Source: Salsipaludibacter albus (lineage in GTDB: Bacteria; Actinomycetota; Nitriliruptoria; Nitriliruptorales; Nitriliruptoraceae). From it: a stretch of 64,000 nucleotides of DNA. The notes under the pieces are model-generated. The model did not search any database and was not told the DNA's origin. It saw only the letters and a program-made list of their open reading frames with translations. The position numbers and the translations under genes are program-made. Shown here in pieces: positions 15,083 to 24,079 of the stretch (position 1 is the stretch's first letter; every line of letters begins with the position of its first letter). The stretch lies in contig NZ_JAHOPH010000001.1 of NCBI RefSeq assembly GCF_019798055.1, positions 62,001 through 126,000 on the forward strand. The letters run 5' to 3'.

Positions 15083-16539
15083 GTGTCCTCCGCGACCGGG
15101 GCGGCGGGGTCCGACAGGTACCAGCGGCTGCCGTTGGGCCGGTCCTCGACGACGACGCCGGCAGCGGCGAGCTGGTCGCGGATGGCGTCGGCCCGGGCGA
15201 AGTCCCGGTCGTCCCGGGCGGCGGTGCGCTCGCCGATGAGGTGCTCGACCAGGGCACCGAAGCGATCACCCACGGCGTCGTCACGCTCGACCGCGGCGCC
15301 CAGCCCCAGCCCGAGTACGTCGTCGGCCAGGGTGACGACCATGCCGGCCAGCACAGCCGCGGCGGTGCGCGCCTCGTCGTCGCCGGTCTCGGCGGCCCGG
15401 ACGTGCTCGTGGGCCACGGTGACCGCGTCGTGCAGGACCGAGACGGCCGCGGTCGCGTTGAGGTCGTCGTCCATCGCCACGGTGAACCGGTCGACGTGCG
15501 GGGCGGCGACCGCGGGCACGTCGTCGCGGTCGAGCGGAACGGGGTCGACGCCCAGGGTCCGCACCGTGCGCACGAGCGTGGCGAGCCGGTCGAACGCGGC
15601 CGACGCCTCGACCAGGCGGTCGGTGTCGTAGGTCAGCGGCGAACGGTGGTGCGCCGACAGGTACCACAGGCGCAGTGGCCCACGGCCCCACGTCTCGACG
15701 GCGTCCACGATGCCGATCACGTTGCCGATCGACTTGGACATCTTGTCCTCGCCCATCCGCAACATGCCGTTGTGCACCCAGTACCGGGCGAAGGGGGCGT
15801 CCTCGGCCGCCTCGAACTGGGCGATCTCGTTCTCGTGGTGGGGGAAGACCAGGTCGAGGCCGCCGCCGTGGATGTCGAACCCGGGACCCAGGTGCTTGCC
15901 GGCCATCGCCGCGCACTCGATGTGCCACCCGGGTCGGCCGTCACCCCACGGCGAGGGCCACGACGGCTCCCCTGGCTTGGCGGCCTTCCACATGGCGAAG
16001 TCGATCGGGTCGTCCTTGGACTCCGCGCCGATGATGTCCTCGCTGCCACGCATGTCGTCGACGTCGCGACGCGACAGCTTGCCGTAGTCCTCCAGGGTGC
16101 GGACCCGGAACAGGACGTTGCCGTCCCGCTCGTAGGCCATCTCCTTGTCGATCAGCCGGCTGATCATGTCCTGCATCTCGAACAGGTGGCCGGTCGCCAT
16201 CGGCTGCACGTGGACCGGGAGCAACCCGAGGGCGTCGGAGGCCTGGTTGAACGCCCGGAGGTTCTCGGTCGCGACCATCGCCGGGGTCGTGCCGGTCAAC
16301 TGGGCCTTCAGGATGATCTTGTCGTCGACATCGGTGACGTTGGTCACGTGGGTGACCTCGTAGCCCGACCAGGTGAGCCAACGCCGCAGCACGTCGAAGA
16401 CGACACTGGCACGACCGTGCCCGACGTGGGGCTTGTCCTGGACGGTGGGTCCGCACACGTACAGCGACGCCTTGCCCGGATCGCGGGGCTCGAAGTCGAC
16501 CTGCTCCCGACGCAGGGAGTCGTACAACTGCAGCGCCAA
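15079..16539 (-). CDS. cysS: cysteinyl-tRNA synthetase, TTG start
   Basis: A 486-residue class I aminoacyl-tRNA synthetase. The Cys-site motif CGPTVQDKPHVGH (a variant of HIGH) is near residue 29, zinc-binding residues lie in the GWHIECAAM and HHENE regions, and KMSKSIGN is the ATP-binding signature. No ATG or GTG gives the proper N-terminus; the TTG at 16539 does, with AGGA about 7 bases upstream, so a TTG start is likely. The gene normally follows ispD-ispF in actinobacteria; here it is separated from ispF by about 4.5 kb of other genes and repeats. Confidence 0.93.
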   Translation of the reverse strand: MALQLYDSLRREQVDFEPRDPGKASLYVCGPTVQDKPHVGHGRASVVFDVLRRWLTWSGYEVTHVTNVTDVDDKIILKAQLTGTTPAMVATENLRAFNQASDALGLLPVHVQPMATGHLFEMQDMISRLIDKEMAYERDGNVLFRVRTLEDYGKLSRRDVDDMRGSEDIIGAESKDDPIDFAMWKAAKPGEPSWPSPWGDGRPGWHIECAAMAGKHLGPGFDIHGGGLDLVFPHHENEIAQFEAAEDAPFARYWVHNGMLRMGEDKMSKSIGNVIGIVDAVETWGRGPLRLWYLSAHHRSPLTYDTDRLVEASAAFDRLATLVRTVRTLGVDPVPLDRDDVPAVAAPHVDRFTVAMDDDLNATAAVSVLHDAVTVAHEHVRAAETGDDEARTAAAVLAGMVVTLADDVLGLGLGAAVERDDAVGDRFGALVEHLIGERTAARDDRDFARADAIRDQLAAAGVVVEDRPNGSRWYLSDPAAPVAEDT

Positions 16540-16728
16540 TGACGTTCCTGGATGCGGGGACGCGGACCACGGCAAGGGTAATGCGACCGTCGCCGCCCGC
16601 CGTGCCACCGCACGCACGACATCGGCGGGCCCTGACGACCGGTGGGCGACGCTTGCAGGCTGCACCCTCGGCGACGAATACTCCGGTCCTCGGCAGGTGC
16701 TGCCGAACCGACGGACGCGGAGGCCCTC

Positions 16729-17121
16729 GTGGCACACGGAGACATCACCCACATCGACATCCCGGTGACCGACATGGCGGCGGCCGGGACGTTCTACTCG
16801 ACCCTGTTCGGGTGGGAGATCGCCGAGCTGCCCGGATACGAGGGCTACCCCATGTGGCAGGCGCCCAACCAGGTCAGCGGCGGCGGGCTGGCACCACGGG
16901 AGGACGGGTTCACCCAGCCCCGGTCCTACGTCGAGGTCGACTCGATCGACGACACCCTCGCGCAGGTCGTCGCGAACGGCGGCGAGGTCACGATGGAGAA
17001 GTCGCCGATCAGCGAGACGAGCTGGTGGGCCATCTTCCGTGATCCCGACGGCAACCACCTCGGCCTCTACGAGGGCACGACCGAGACCGGCGACGCGCAG
17101 GCGGAGACGAGTGCCCCCTGA
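16729..17121 (+). CDS. VOC-family (glyoxalase-like) protein
   Basis: A 130-residue vicinal-oxygen-chelate protein with two beta-alpha-beta-beta-beta modules: THIDIPVTDM at the start and AIFRDPDGNHLGLYEG at the end. GTG at 16729 has GGAGG about 6 bases upstream. His12 and Glu near residue 118 are plausible metal ligands. The family includes glyoxalase I, dioxygenases and resistance proteins; the substrate is unknown. It overlaps the start of the next gene by 11 bp. Confidence 0.85.
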   Translation: MAHGDITHIDIPVTDMAAAGTFYSTLFGWEIAELPGYEGYPMWQAPNQVSGGGLAPREDGFTQPRSYVEVDSIDDTLAQVVANGGEVTMEKSPISETSWWAIFRDPDGNHLGLYEGTTETGDAQAETSAP

Positions 17122-17821
17122 CGACCGAGGAGTCGGCCACGCGTCGGCGCCCGGAGACCGACGCCCCGACCGCAGCACCCCCGACGATCCCCAACCCCGC
17201 CGCGTCACCGCCCAGGACGGCGTCATCGCGGGCGTGGCCCTCGGGATCGTCGGAGGCCTGCTGGTCCTCGGGGCGGCGACCGGGCGGCCCAACTGGCCGG
17301 TCTACCTCGGGGTCGTCCTGGTCGGACTGGTCGTGGTCGTCGCCGTCCATCGACGTCACCCGTTGTCGCTCGCGACCCGCATCGGACTGGCCGTCTTCGC
17401 CGTCGGACACGTCGCCGGGGGCATGGTGCCGGTCGGGGACGGCGTGCTCTACGCGGTGTGGATCGTCGAGCCGATCGTCCGCTACGACAACATCCAGCAC
17501 GCCGTCGGGTTCGGGTTCGTCGGACGCGCGACCTGGGAGGTGCTGCGTCCCCGGCTCGGACCGGCAGGCGACGACCCGGTCGTGACCGTGTGGCTGGTGC
17601 TGCTGGCCGGCTGCGCCTTCGGTGCGTTCAACGAGATCATCGAGTGGGTGATGACCCTGACGATCCCGGACACCGACGTGGGCGGCTACGACAACACGGC
17701 CCGCGACCTGGTCGCGAACCTGGTGGGTGCGACGACGGTGGCGATCTGGACGTCCCGCCGCCCACCGCCCCGGATCACGGCGGCTGGAGTCGCCACCACC
17801 GCACCTCCTGGACGTCCGTGA
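17111..17821 (+). CDS. DUF2238-family membrane protein
   Basis: A 236-residue protein with a polar Arg/Pro-rich N-terminus of about 40 residues and about six membrane helices. The segments RYDNIQHAVGFGF, FGAFNEIIEWVM and NTARDLVANLVGA match the DUF2238 (YjdF-like) family, whose members are uncharacterised. The GTG at 17111 overlaps the VOC gene, indicating co-translation. Its last 47 bp overlap the 3' end of the convergent methyltransferase gene. Confidence 0.75.
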   Translation: MPPDDRGVGHASAPGDRRPDRSTPDDPQPRRVTAQDGVIAGVALGIVGGLLVLGAATGRPNWPVYLGVVLVGLVVVVAVHRRHPLSLATRIGLAVFAVGHVAGGMVPVGDGVLYAVWIVEPIVRYDNIQHAVGFGFVGRATWEVLRPRLGPAGDDPVVTVWLVLLAGCAFGAFNEIIEWVMTLTIPDTDVGGYDNTARDLVANLVGATTVAIWTSRRPPPRITAAGVATTAPPGRP

Positions 17822-18518
17822 CGACGCCGTCGGGCCACGCGTCGGCCGCGCGTTCCCCGGCTGCAGCGGCCGCGGCACGCCGGGTGGACTCGTCCAGCGA
17901 CCAGGTCGCCGAGTAGACGCCGTCGGCGAGACCGCCCACGTACCGGGCGACGTCGAGTTCGCGGGAGGTCGACAGCACCGGCAGCGCGTCGGTCCGCCAG
18001 CCCGCTGCCCGGACGTGGTCGACGACCTGGTCGATGGTGTCGGCGCCGACTGCACTCCGGCGGGCTCCCACGTGGTCCCAGAACCAGCCCACGATCCTGC
18101 GTCGGTGCTCACCCCATCCTCCCCGGACCGCCAGGACGATCCCGTCCGGGGCCAGCACCCGAGCCGCCTCGTCGAGCACGGCCTGCCAGTCGGGCACGAG
18201 GTGCAGGACGTGGCAGGCGACGACGGCCTCGACCGCACCGGTGCCGATCGGAAGCCGGGTGCCGTCGGCCACCGCGACCGGCACCTCCCCCACACAGTTG
18301 CGCAACATCTCGATCGACAGGTCGATGCCCACGACCTCGATTCCGGCCGCGGCGAGGGGTCGGGCGACCCGCCCCGTCCCGACCCCGACCTCCAGGGTGC
18401 GTCTGCCGGCCAGGTGGTCCACCAGCAGGTCACGCTGGGCACGCTCGAGCTCGTCAGGCAGCGCACGGGTCCGGTCGTAGACGTCGGCCACCCGGTCGAA
18501 CACCACGGACTCGGCCAT
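17775..18518 (-). CDS. class I SAM-dependent methyltransferase
   Basis: A 247-residue Rossmann-fold methyltransferase (type 11-like). The SAM-binding motif I is LEVGVGTGRVARPLA near residue 42; motif II ends in VGIDLS; GAVEAVVACHVLHLVPDW is the motif IV region. The substrate is unknown; UbiE-like small-molecule methylation is typical. The C-terminal 15 codons overlap the convergent DUF2238 gene. Confidence 0.85.
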   Translation of the reverse strand: MAESVVFDRVADVYDRTRALPDELERAQRDLLVDHLAGRRTLEVGVGTGRVARPLAAAGIEVVGIDLSIEMLRNCVGEVPVAVADGTRLPIGTGAVEAVVACHVLHLVPDWQAVLDEAARVLAPDGIVLAVRGGWGEHRRRIVGWFWDHVGARRSAVGADTIDQVVDHVRAAGWRTDALPVLSTSRELDVARYVGGLADGVYSATWSLDESTRRAAAAAAGERAADAWPDGVVTDVQEVRWWRLQPP

Positions 18519-18548
18519 GCGCGACCCTCCCGAACAGGCTGCGTGTCG

Positions 18549-18722
18549 CTACTTCTGGGCGCTGGTCCTGGGCAGGCTCCAGCCGTAGTCGTCGTGCTCG
18601 TTGACCAGTCGCTCGTCGATCTGGCGCGTGCCGAACGGGATGGTCCTGGGACGTCGACCAGGCACCCGCCGACGACGGAAAGTCGCCCTCCACCAGTCCG
18701 CCAGCTCCCCGCGCCTGCCCAT
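18549..18722 (-). CDS. small basic hypothetical protein
   Basis: A 57-residue protein, strongly basic in the middle (RRRRVPGRRPR). ATG at 18722 has GGAG about 5 bases upstream. It ends 31 bp before the methyltransferase start and reads in the same direction. No family recognised. The ordered N-terminus (GELADWWRATF) and C-terminal NEHDDYGWSLP look protein-like, but the call rests on the ribosome site and context. Confidence 0.4.
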   Translation of the reverse strand: MGRRGELADWWRATFRRRRVPGRRPRTIPFGTRQIDERLVNEHDDYGWSLPRTSAQK

Positions 18723-19027
18723 GTCCGCTCCGTCCGCCCGGTCCGACCCTAGGTCCTCACCGAGACCCGGACCAGCGTCGGCCCGGGCCACGGGTACGTG
18801 GAGGACGTGGACGTCCGTCGACGCCGCATGCCTCGATCCGCGCATGCCACAGGGGCAGGCGCGGACGAGGCCGGGGGGAACCCGGTGAGGGTCGAGCACG
18901 GTGAACTGTTCAGGAGAGCCCGTCCGGGGCCGGTCCAGGGTCGAGCGCACGGGAGGCGTCGGTGGTGGCGGAGCGTGTCATCCGAGGGCGAAGCCACGCG
19001 GCGACGGTGGGCTGATGGCCTCGAACA
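18723..19027. other. 305-bp intergenic region, nothing clear
   Basis: The region lies between the HNH endonuclease 3' end and the small basic gene. I see no RNA gene, convincing promoter or coding frame. It may be decayed sequence. Confidence 0.4.
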
Positions 19028-20509
19028 TCAGGGGGCACGGGCTTCGGGCGGGTCCTTGCCGGAGCGTGGTGGAGATGGGAGGTGGAAAGGCGGGGGCTGG
19101 TGGACCTGGTAGCCGGACATCGGCACGGTCCAGGTCCGCGACCCGTCGGGGTGGCGGTCCAGCCGCCACTGTCTGCGGGTCTTGCGGGTGTGGGCCCGTC
19201 GCGAGAGGAGCCCGAGGTTGTCGACGTCGGTCGGACCGTCCGGCCACGGGACGACGTGGTCGACGTCGCACAGCCGCGCCGCGGTCGTGGAGGCCGGTGC
19301 GGTGTCGTGGAGGTCGCGCGCGATCACGGCGTCACGCAGCCACCCCGGCGGCACCTTCGTGCGGCGTCCGACCCCGACCACCTGCCCGACGTCGTCGACC
19401 GCGACCAGGCGGGTCGCCGCCCCATCGGCCACCCACCGGCGAGCCACGTCGGACGTGACCTTCATCCGCCCGGCCAGCTTCGTCAGCACCCACGCCGGCG
19501 TGGACCCATCGATCAGCGTGTCGACATGGCACGTCAACGTCACCAACGGCACCCGGCGACTGCGACCGCCGGTGTCGTCGGGGTCGAGCGGTTCCAGGGT
19601 GCCGGCCTGCTTGCCGGTGACCAGTGCGAACAACGCATCGGCCCGCCGACGGCTCCGTGCCGCTTCGAGCGCAGCGGCATGCCGGTGCGCCTCCGTGAGA
19701 GCACGATCGTCGTGCACCGACGAGCCGTCGTGGCCCTCGGGCGTGTCGGAGTCGTCCGATGCCTTCACGACGTCCAGCGGGTCGTCGCCGACACCTTCGC
19801 CAGCATCGGGGGCGAGGGTGGCGGCCATGTGGTCGATGGCCTCGACCCAAGGGGTGAAGTGGGTCGGGTCCCAGTCGCCGCTGAACGATCCGGACCCGTC
19901 CACACGAGGCATGATCCGTGTGCGGTTCGCTGCGACCGGCGTGCGGTCACGCTCCTCCTGGCGTTGCCCGACGAGCTGGTCGGCGAGCCAGTCGACCTCC
20001 CACACCAGGTGATCGGCCTCCACATCGGCATGCGACACGGCCCGTTCGGCGACGAGTGCGTCGATGCGGTCACGCCCCGCCACGTCCACGGTCCGCGCCG
20101 CAGTGACGATCCCGCGGACCTGGCTCCACGACACCTGTCCCTGCACGAACGCCGACCGGACCGCGGGCATGGCCGCGAGCGTGGTCGCGACCCGCAGCAG
20201 CGTGTTGCGTTCGAACCCGACCTGCCGACACGTCTGCGCCAACACGATTTCGACCGGCACCCCCAATGTGGTCTCGCAGGCGTCGTCCTCGATCGCGCGG
20301 ATCAACGTCTCGACCGCCTGCGCAGCGACCCGGTCGAAGGCCCCCATGACCTCCACCAACCGACCCACCGTGGCGGCCTGCCTGCTGCCGGACCAGTCGA
20401 CCTCCCGCGCTGCCGACGGCGCCGGCGCCACCCCCTCCGCCACCGGAACGACGGTCCGCGCCCGACCGGCGGGTCGAGAGTCGGGAGCCGGGGCGTCGTT
20501 CGAGGTCAT
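19028..20509 (-). CDS. DUF222-HNH endonuclease-like protein
   Basis: A 493-residue member of the actinobacterial DUF222 plus HNH family (related to the mycobacterial 13E12 family). Residues about 45-350 are the DUF222-type helical region; the HNH module is near residues 413-455: CDVDHVVPWPDGPTDVDNLGLLSRR in two parts around the DVDHVVPW and NLGLLS motifs. These proteins are multicopy and often sit in variable regions; activity is rarely tested. The ATG at 20509 is chosen, with an ATG at 20539 also possible; neither has a clear ribosome site. It splits the conserved ispF-cysS neighbourhood. Confidence 0.85.
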   Translation of the reverse strand: MTSNDAPAPDSRPAGRARTVVPVAEGVAPAPSAAREVDWSGSRQAATVGRLVEVMGAFDRVAAQAVETLIRAIEDDACETTLGVPVEIVLAQTCRQVGFERNTLLRVATTLAAMPAVRSAFVQGQVSWSQVRGIVTAARTVDVAGRDRIDALVAERAVSHADVEADHLVWEVDWLADQLVGQRQEERDRTPVAANRTRIMPRVDGSGSFSGDWDPTHFTPWVEAIDHMAATLAPDAGEGVGDDPLDVVKASDDSDTPEGHDGSSVHDDRALTEAHRHAAALEAARSRRRADALFALVTGKQAGTLEPLDPDDTGGRSRRVPLVTLTCHVDTLIDGSTPAWVLTKLAGRMKVTSDVARRWVADGAATRLVAVDDVGQVVGVGRRTKVPPGWLRDAVIARDLHDTAPASTTAARLCDVDHVVPWPDGPTDVDNLGLLSRRAHTRKTRRQWRLDRHPDGSRTWTVPMSGYQVHQPPPFHLPSPPRSGKDPPEARAP

Positions 20510-21012
20510 GTGATGCACCGTACGCCCCTGCTGCGACATCCCGACCACCCGAATTCGCCCCTGTGGAGAACCTCGATCCGCGCTCGATCCGATGGCTGGG
20601 ACAGGCCGACCGCACCCCGACACGTGCCAGTCTCTGGCACGTCCGTGGCCGGCCCTCACGTCCCCGAGCCTCCTGCCGGAGGGAGGGACCGTTCCGACGG
20701 ACCGGGGCGACTCAAGCGGAGCGCAGTGCGCCCGAACATGGTCCGTGGCGAAGACCTTCGCTGCCGGCGGGCGCGCGAGCACCAAGCGGAGCCCCGGGCC
20801 GACGGTGCGGCCCGACCACCGGCCCACAGCCCACCCACCAAGCGGAGCCCCGGCCCGACGGTGCGGCCCGACCACCGGCTTGACGCCCGCTGCCAAGAGC
20901 CCCAGGGCCGGCGCCAACCCGGACGCACGGGCGGCCCGGCCCCCGGCCCACCCCGAAGCCGACGGTCCGACCCGACCACCGGCCAGACAGCCCGAGCACG
21001 ATCAGTGCAGGG
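20510..21012. other. 503-bp intergenic region with repeats
   Basis: This region between the HNH gene and ispF carries tandem-like direct repeats (20782-20878) and hairpins with AAGCGGAGC cores. No gene is supported; frames crossing it are low complexity. It looks like an insertion or recombination scar. Confidence 0.6.
20782..20985. repeat. 41-bp direct repeat, two copies plus a degenerate third
   Basis: Copy 1 at 20782-20822 and copy 2 at 20838-20878 both begin CCAAGCGGAGCCCCGG and end GCGGCCCGACCACCGG, with a 56-bp period. A degenerate third copy (AGCCGACGGTCCGACCC and ACCACCGG) lies near 20956-20982. Spacers are 15 bp, too short and irregular for CRISPR. Confidence 0.75.
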
Positions 21013-21495
21013 TCAGCGCTCGACGACCAGGACCGTGGCCCAGCAGGCGATGCCCTCGACCCGCCCGATCGCCCCGAGCCGGTCCGTCGTGGTCGCCTTG
21101 ACCGACACGGCGTCGTCCTCCACCAACAGCCCGGCCGCCAGGGCGGCTCGCACGGCGGGCAGGTGATCGGCCAGTCGCGGCTGCTGGGCGACGACCGTGG
21201 CGTCGACGTTGCCCACCCGCCACCCACGATCCGACACGGCAGCCAGGGCCGACGCCAGCAGCGTCATCGAGTCCGCCCCCGCCAGCTCCGGCGTGTCCAC
21301 CCCGAAGAACGATCCCAGGTCACCCAGCGCCAGCGCGCCCAGCAACGCATCCGTCACGGCGTGGGCCAGGACATCGGCGTCGGAGTGGCCCGCCAGCCCG
21401 TCCGTGGCCGACACCTCGTGGCCCGCCAACAGCAGCGGGCGGGGCTCGGACGAGAACGGATGGACGTCCAGGCCACTGCCGATCCGCACCGTCAT
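21013..21495 (-). CDS. ispF: 2-C-methyl-D-erythritol 2,4-cyclodiphosphate synthase
   Basis: A 160-residue enzyme of the non-mevalonate isoprenoid pathway that cyclises CDP-ME 2-phosphate with loss of CMP. The metal site is Asp9-x-His11 in GSGLDVHPF, with the second His in HSDADVLAHA; the C-terminal part has ATTTDRLGAIGRVEGIA, the nucleotide-binding and trimer-contact region. Start overlaps the ispD stop by four bases. Confidence 0.95.
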   Translation of the reverse strand: MTVRIGSGLDVHPFSSEPRPLLLAGHEVSATDGLAGHSDADVLAHAVTDALLGALALGDLGSFFGVDTPELAGADSMTLLASALAAVSDRGWRVGNVDATVVAQQPRLADHLPAVRAALAAGLLVEDDAVSVKATTTDRLGAIGRVEGIACWATVLVVER

Positions 21496-22292
21496 GTCGC
21501 GTCCCCGTCGTCAGTGACGAAGGCCAGCGCCGACGCCACCACCAGGTCGTCGGGACGGGTGATCTTCATCGCCAGCGGCGATCCGGTCGTCACGAGGACC
21601 CGACCGGGCACCAGGCCGTCGGCGACCAGGCCCTCGACCAGGGCGAGGTCGTCGGTCGCGGCGGCCCCGTCACGGGCGGCCCGGTCGTGGGCCTGCTGCA
21701 GGACGGTGCGGTGGAACACCTGCGGCGTCTGCACGGCGACCAGGTCGGCCCGCTCGACGGTCCCGACCACGCGACCACCGTCGACGCGCTTGAGCGTGTC
21801 GCCCACCGCCAGTCCCGGGGCGGCCGCCACCACGACGCCGGCTGCACCGGCGGCGCCACGCTCGTCCCCGACATCCGGGACGGCACGGGCGACGGCGGCG
21901 ACGGCCCCGGACACGGTCGACGCGGGCACGAACGCGCGGGCGGCGTCGTGGACGGCGACGACGGTGACGTCCGGTGGGAGCGCGGCCAGGCCGGCGGCGA
22001 CGGACGCGGTCCGCGTGCGCCCACCGGCGACCACCACGACGTCGTCGGCGAGGTCCTCGACCGCCCGGTCCTCCCACCCCACCGGTACGACGGCGACGAT
22101 CCGCTCGACCCCGCCGGCACGCAGCGCCGCGACGGCCCGCACCAACAGGGTCGCGCCCTCCACCTCCACGAAGGCCTTGGGCACCTCGGCGCCGAGACGC
22201 TCGCCACTGCCCCCGGCCACGACGACGCCCGCCACGGCCGCACCGGCCCCACCGGCCGCACCGCCACGGTCCACGTCGTCCTCGGGTGTCAT
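21492..22292 (-). CDS. ispD: 2-C-methyl-D-erythritol 4-phosphate cytidylyltransferase
   Basis: A 266-residue cytidylyltransferase converting MEP and CTP to CDP-methylerythritol. The nucleotide motif is VVVAGGSGERLG near residue 23; further family segments are PKAFVEVEG, VHDAARAFV and TPQVFH. An Ala/Gly-rich N-terminal extension of about 18 residues precedes the fold. The ATG overlaps the maf stop by four bases, and the gene is directly coupled to ispF. Confidence 0.93.
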   Translation of the reverse strand: MTPEDDVDRGGAAGGAGAAVAGVVVAGGSGERLGAEVPKAFVEVEGATLLVRAVAALRAGGVERIVAVVPVGWEDRAVEDLADDVVVVAGGRTRTASVAAGLAALPPDVTVVAVHDAARAFVPASTVSGAVAAVARAVPDVGDERGAAGAAGVVVAAAPGLAVGDTLKRVDGGRVVGTVERADLVAVQTPQVFHRTVLQQAHDRAARDGAAATDDLALVEGLVADGLVPGRVLVTTGSPLAMKITRPDDLVVASALAFVTDDGDAT

Positions 22293-22909
22293 GCGTCCGT
22301 CCCTGCCGTCGGCACTCGTCGCACATCCAACCCGACCGACGCCAACAGGTCGACCGCCGTCGACAGGGGGAGGCCGACCACGGTCGAGTGCAGCCCCTCC
22401 ATCGCGGTGACGAACACCCCGGCCGCACCCTGCACGGCGTACCCCCCGGCCTTGCCGTCCCATTCACCGGTCGCGAGGTACCAGTCCAGGTCGACCCCCG
22501 TCAGGGGTCGGAACTCCACGATCGTCGTGGCGACGTCGGACCGCACCGACCCGGGCACGCCATCCGGACCTGCGACGGCCACGGCGACCCCGGACCGGAC
22601 CACGTGCCGTCGGCCCGACAACGCCCGCAGCATGACCCGGGCGTCGGTGGCATCGATCGGCTTGCCGAGCACGCGATCGTCGACCGCGACGACGGTGTCG
22701 CCCGCCAGCACCACGGTGTCGACCGGGTGGCGGGAGGCGACGACCCGGGCCTTGTCGACGGCCAGCCGCCGGACCAGCGCCACCGGGTCCTCACCCCGGC
22801 GCGGGGTCTCGTCGACGTCGGCCGGGTCGACCTCCGGGAACAGTCCGACGCGGGCGAGCAGGTCACGACGACGGGGCGAGCCCGACGCCAGCACCAGTCG
22901 GGGGTTCAC
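22289..22909 (-). CDS. maf: Maf-family nucleoside triphosphate pyrophosphatase
   Basis: A 206-residue Maf/YhdE/YceF-type house-cleaning pyrophosphatase that hydrolyses non-canonical or UTP/TTP nucleotides. The N-terminal signature is LVLASGSPRRRDLLARVG, with DETPRRGEDP and VLAGDTVVAVD following. The GTG at 22909 gives the standard N-terminus; another in-frame GTG at 22927 overlaps the dusB stop and is possible. The gene sits between dusB and ispD in a tightly overlapping run. Confidence 0.9.
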   Translation of the reverse strand: MNPRLVLASGSPRRRDLLARVGLFPEVDPADVDETPRRGEDPVALVRRLAVDKARVVASRHPVDTVVLAGDTVVAVDDRVLGKPIDATDARVMLRALSGRRHVVRSGVAVAVAGPDGVPGSVRSDVATTIVEFRPLTGVDLDWYLATGEWDGKAGGYAVQGAAGVFVTAMEGLHSTVVGLPLSTAVDLLASVGLDVRRVPTAGTDA

Positions 22910-22919
22910 CGGGTCGGGG

Positions 22920-24014
22920 TCACCCACCGGAGACGACCAACGCGGCGGCTGCGGCGGGCACGGCACCCGCCAGCTCGTCACGGTCCTCGAGCCAGCCGTG
23001 GGGCAGGTGGACCTTGCGCGCGGTGGTGGTGTGGCCACGCTTGGCCCGGCGCACCTCGTCGGGGAACGGCAGTGACCGGTCGACGGTGGCCAGCAACGTG
23101 TCGAACTCGTCCCGCGAGCCGACCTGGTTGAGCCGACGGCGCAACTCGCCCCCGACCGGGAAGCCCTGGAGGTACCAGCCGGTGTGCTTGCGGATCTCGC
23201 GGACGGCGACCTCCTCGCCGACCAGGTCGACCAGCCCGTGGAGGTGGTCCACCAGCATGTCGACGATCTCGCCCAGGTCGGGTGGCGGGGGGACGGGACG
23301 TCCACGGAAGACGGCCTCGAGGTCGCGGAACAGCCACGGCCGCCCCAGGCAGCCCCGACCGACCACGACCCCGGCACACCCGGTCTGGTCGACCATGGCG
23401 ACGGCGTCACGGGCCTCCCAGATGTCCCCGTTGCCCAGGACCGGGATGTCGACGGCCTCGACCAGCTCGGCGATGGCCGACCAGTCGGCCCGGCCGCCGT
23501 AGCGCTGGGCCGCGGTCCGGCCGTGCAGCGCGATCGCGGCCACGCCCAGCTCCTGGGCGATGCGGGCTGCGTCGACGTGGGTGAGGTGGTCGGCATCGAT
23601 GCCCATGCGGGTCTTGACGGTGACCGGCACGTCCCCGGCAGCCGACACGGCCGCCGACACGATCGCGGCGTAGCGACCGAGGTGCCAGGGAAGTGCTGCG
23701 CCGCCACCGTGGCGCGTCACCTTGGGAGCCGGGCAGCCGAAGTTCAGGTCGACGTGGTCGACCCGTCCGCCGTCCGTGCCCCGGTCGACCAGCAGCGCGA
23801 CCGCGTCGCGGATCTCGCCCGGCTCGACCCCGTACAGCTGGATGGAGCGTGGGGACTCGTCCGGTCCGAAGGCGGCCTTGAGCTCGGCCTTGTCGCTGCC
23901 CTCGACCAGCCCACGTGCCCCGACCATCTCGGACACGAACAGGCCCCCGCCGTAGCGCCGGCACAGCGCTCGGTACGCGACGTTGGTGACGCCGGCCATG
24001 GGCGCCAGCACCAC
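22920..24014 (-). CDS. dusB: tRNA-dihydrouridine synthase (DusB type)
   Basis: A flavin TIM-barrel enzyme that reduces uridines in tRNA D-loops; at least 364 residues. The catalytic Cys is Cys94 in LNFGCPAPKV. VLAPMAGVTN is the first barrel strand. The first standard start is GTG at 24014, with GGAGG 11 bases upstream, but the frame upstream is open to the carD stop and encodes LPSLRLGPLEVDPP, which looks like the normal DusB N-terminus. No ATG, GTG or TTG exists there, so either the protein is short or a non-standard start (CTG at 24059 or 24047) is used. Confidence 0.9.
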   Translation of the reverse strand: MVLAPMAGVTNVAYRALCRRYGGGLFVSEMVGARGLVEGSDKAELKAAFGPDESPRSIQLYGVEPGEIRDAVALLVDRGTDGGRVDHVDLNFGCPAPKVTRHGGGAALPWHLGRYAAIVSAAVSAAGDVPVTVKTRMGIDADHLTHVDAARIAQELGVAAIALHGRTAAQRYGGRADWSAIAELVEAVDIPVLGNGDIWEARDAVAMVDQTGCAGVVVGRGCLGRPWLFRDLEAVFRGRPVPPPPDLGEIVDMLVDHLHGLVDLVGEEVAVREIRKHTGWYLQGFPVGGELRRRLNQVGSRDEFDTLLATVDRSLPFPDEVRRAKRGHTTTARKVHLPHGWLEDRDELAGAVPAAAAALVVSGG

Positions 24015-24079
24015 GGGAGGGTCGACCTCCAGGGGTCCGAGTCGCAGGGATGGGAGCAGCGCAGGGGAACCGACGGCGA

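Noticed and set aside
19028-20509. Intact transposon or prophage around the HNH gene
   Set aside because: No transposase, integrase, terminal inverted repeats or phage structural genes are visible.
20782-20985. CRISPR array
   Set aside because: Only two good copies and one poor one, 15-bp spacers, no cas genes nearby.
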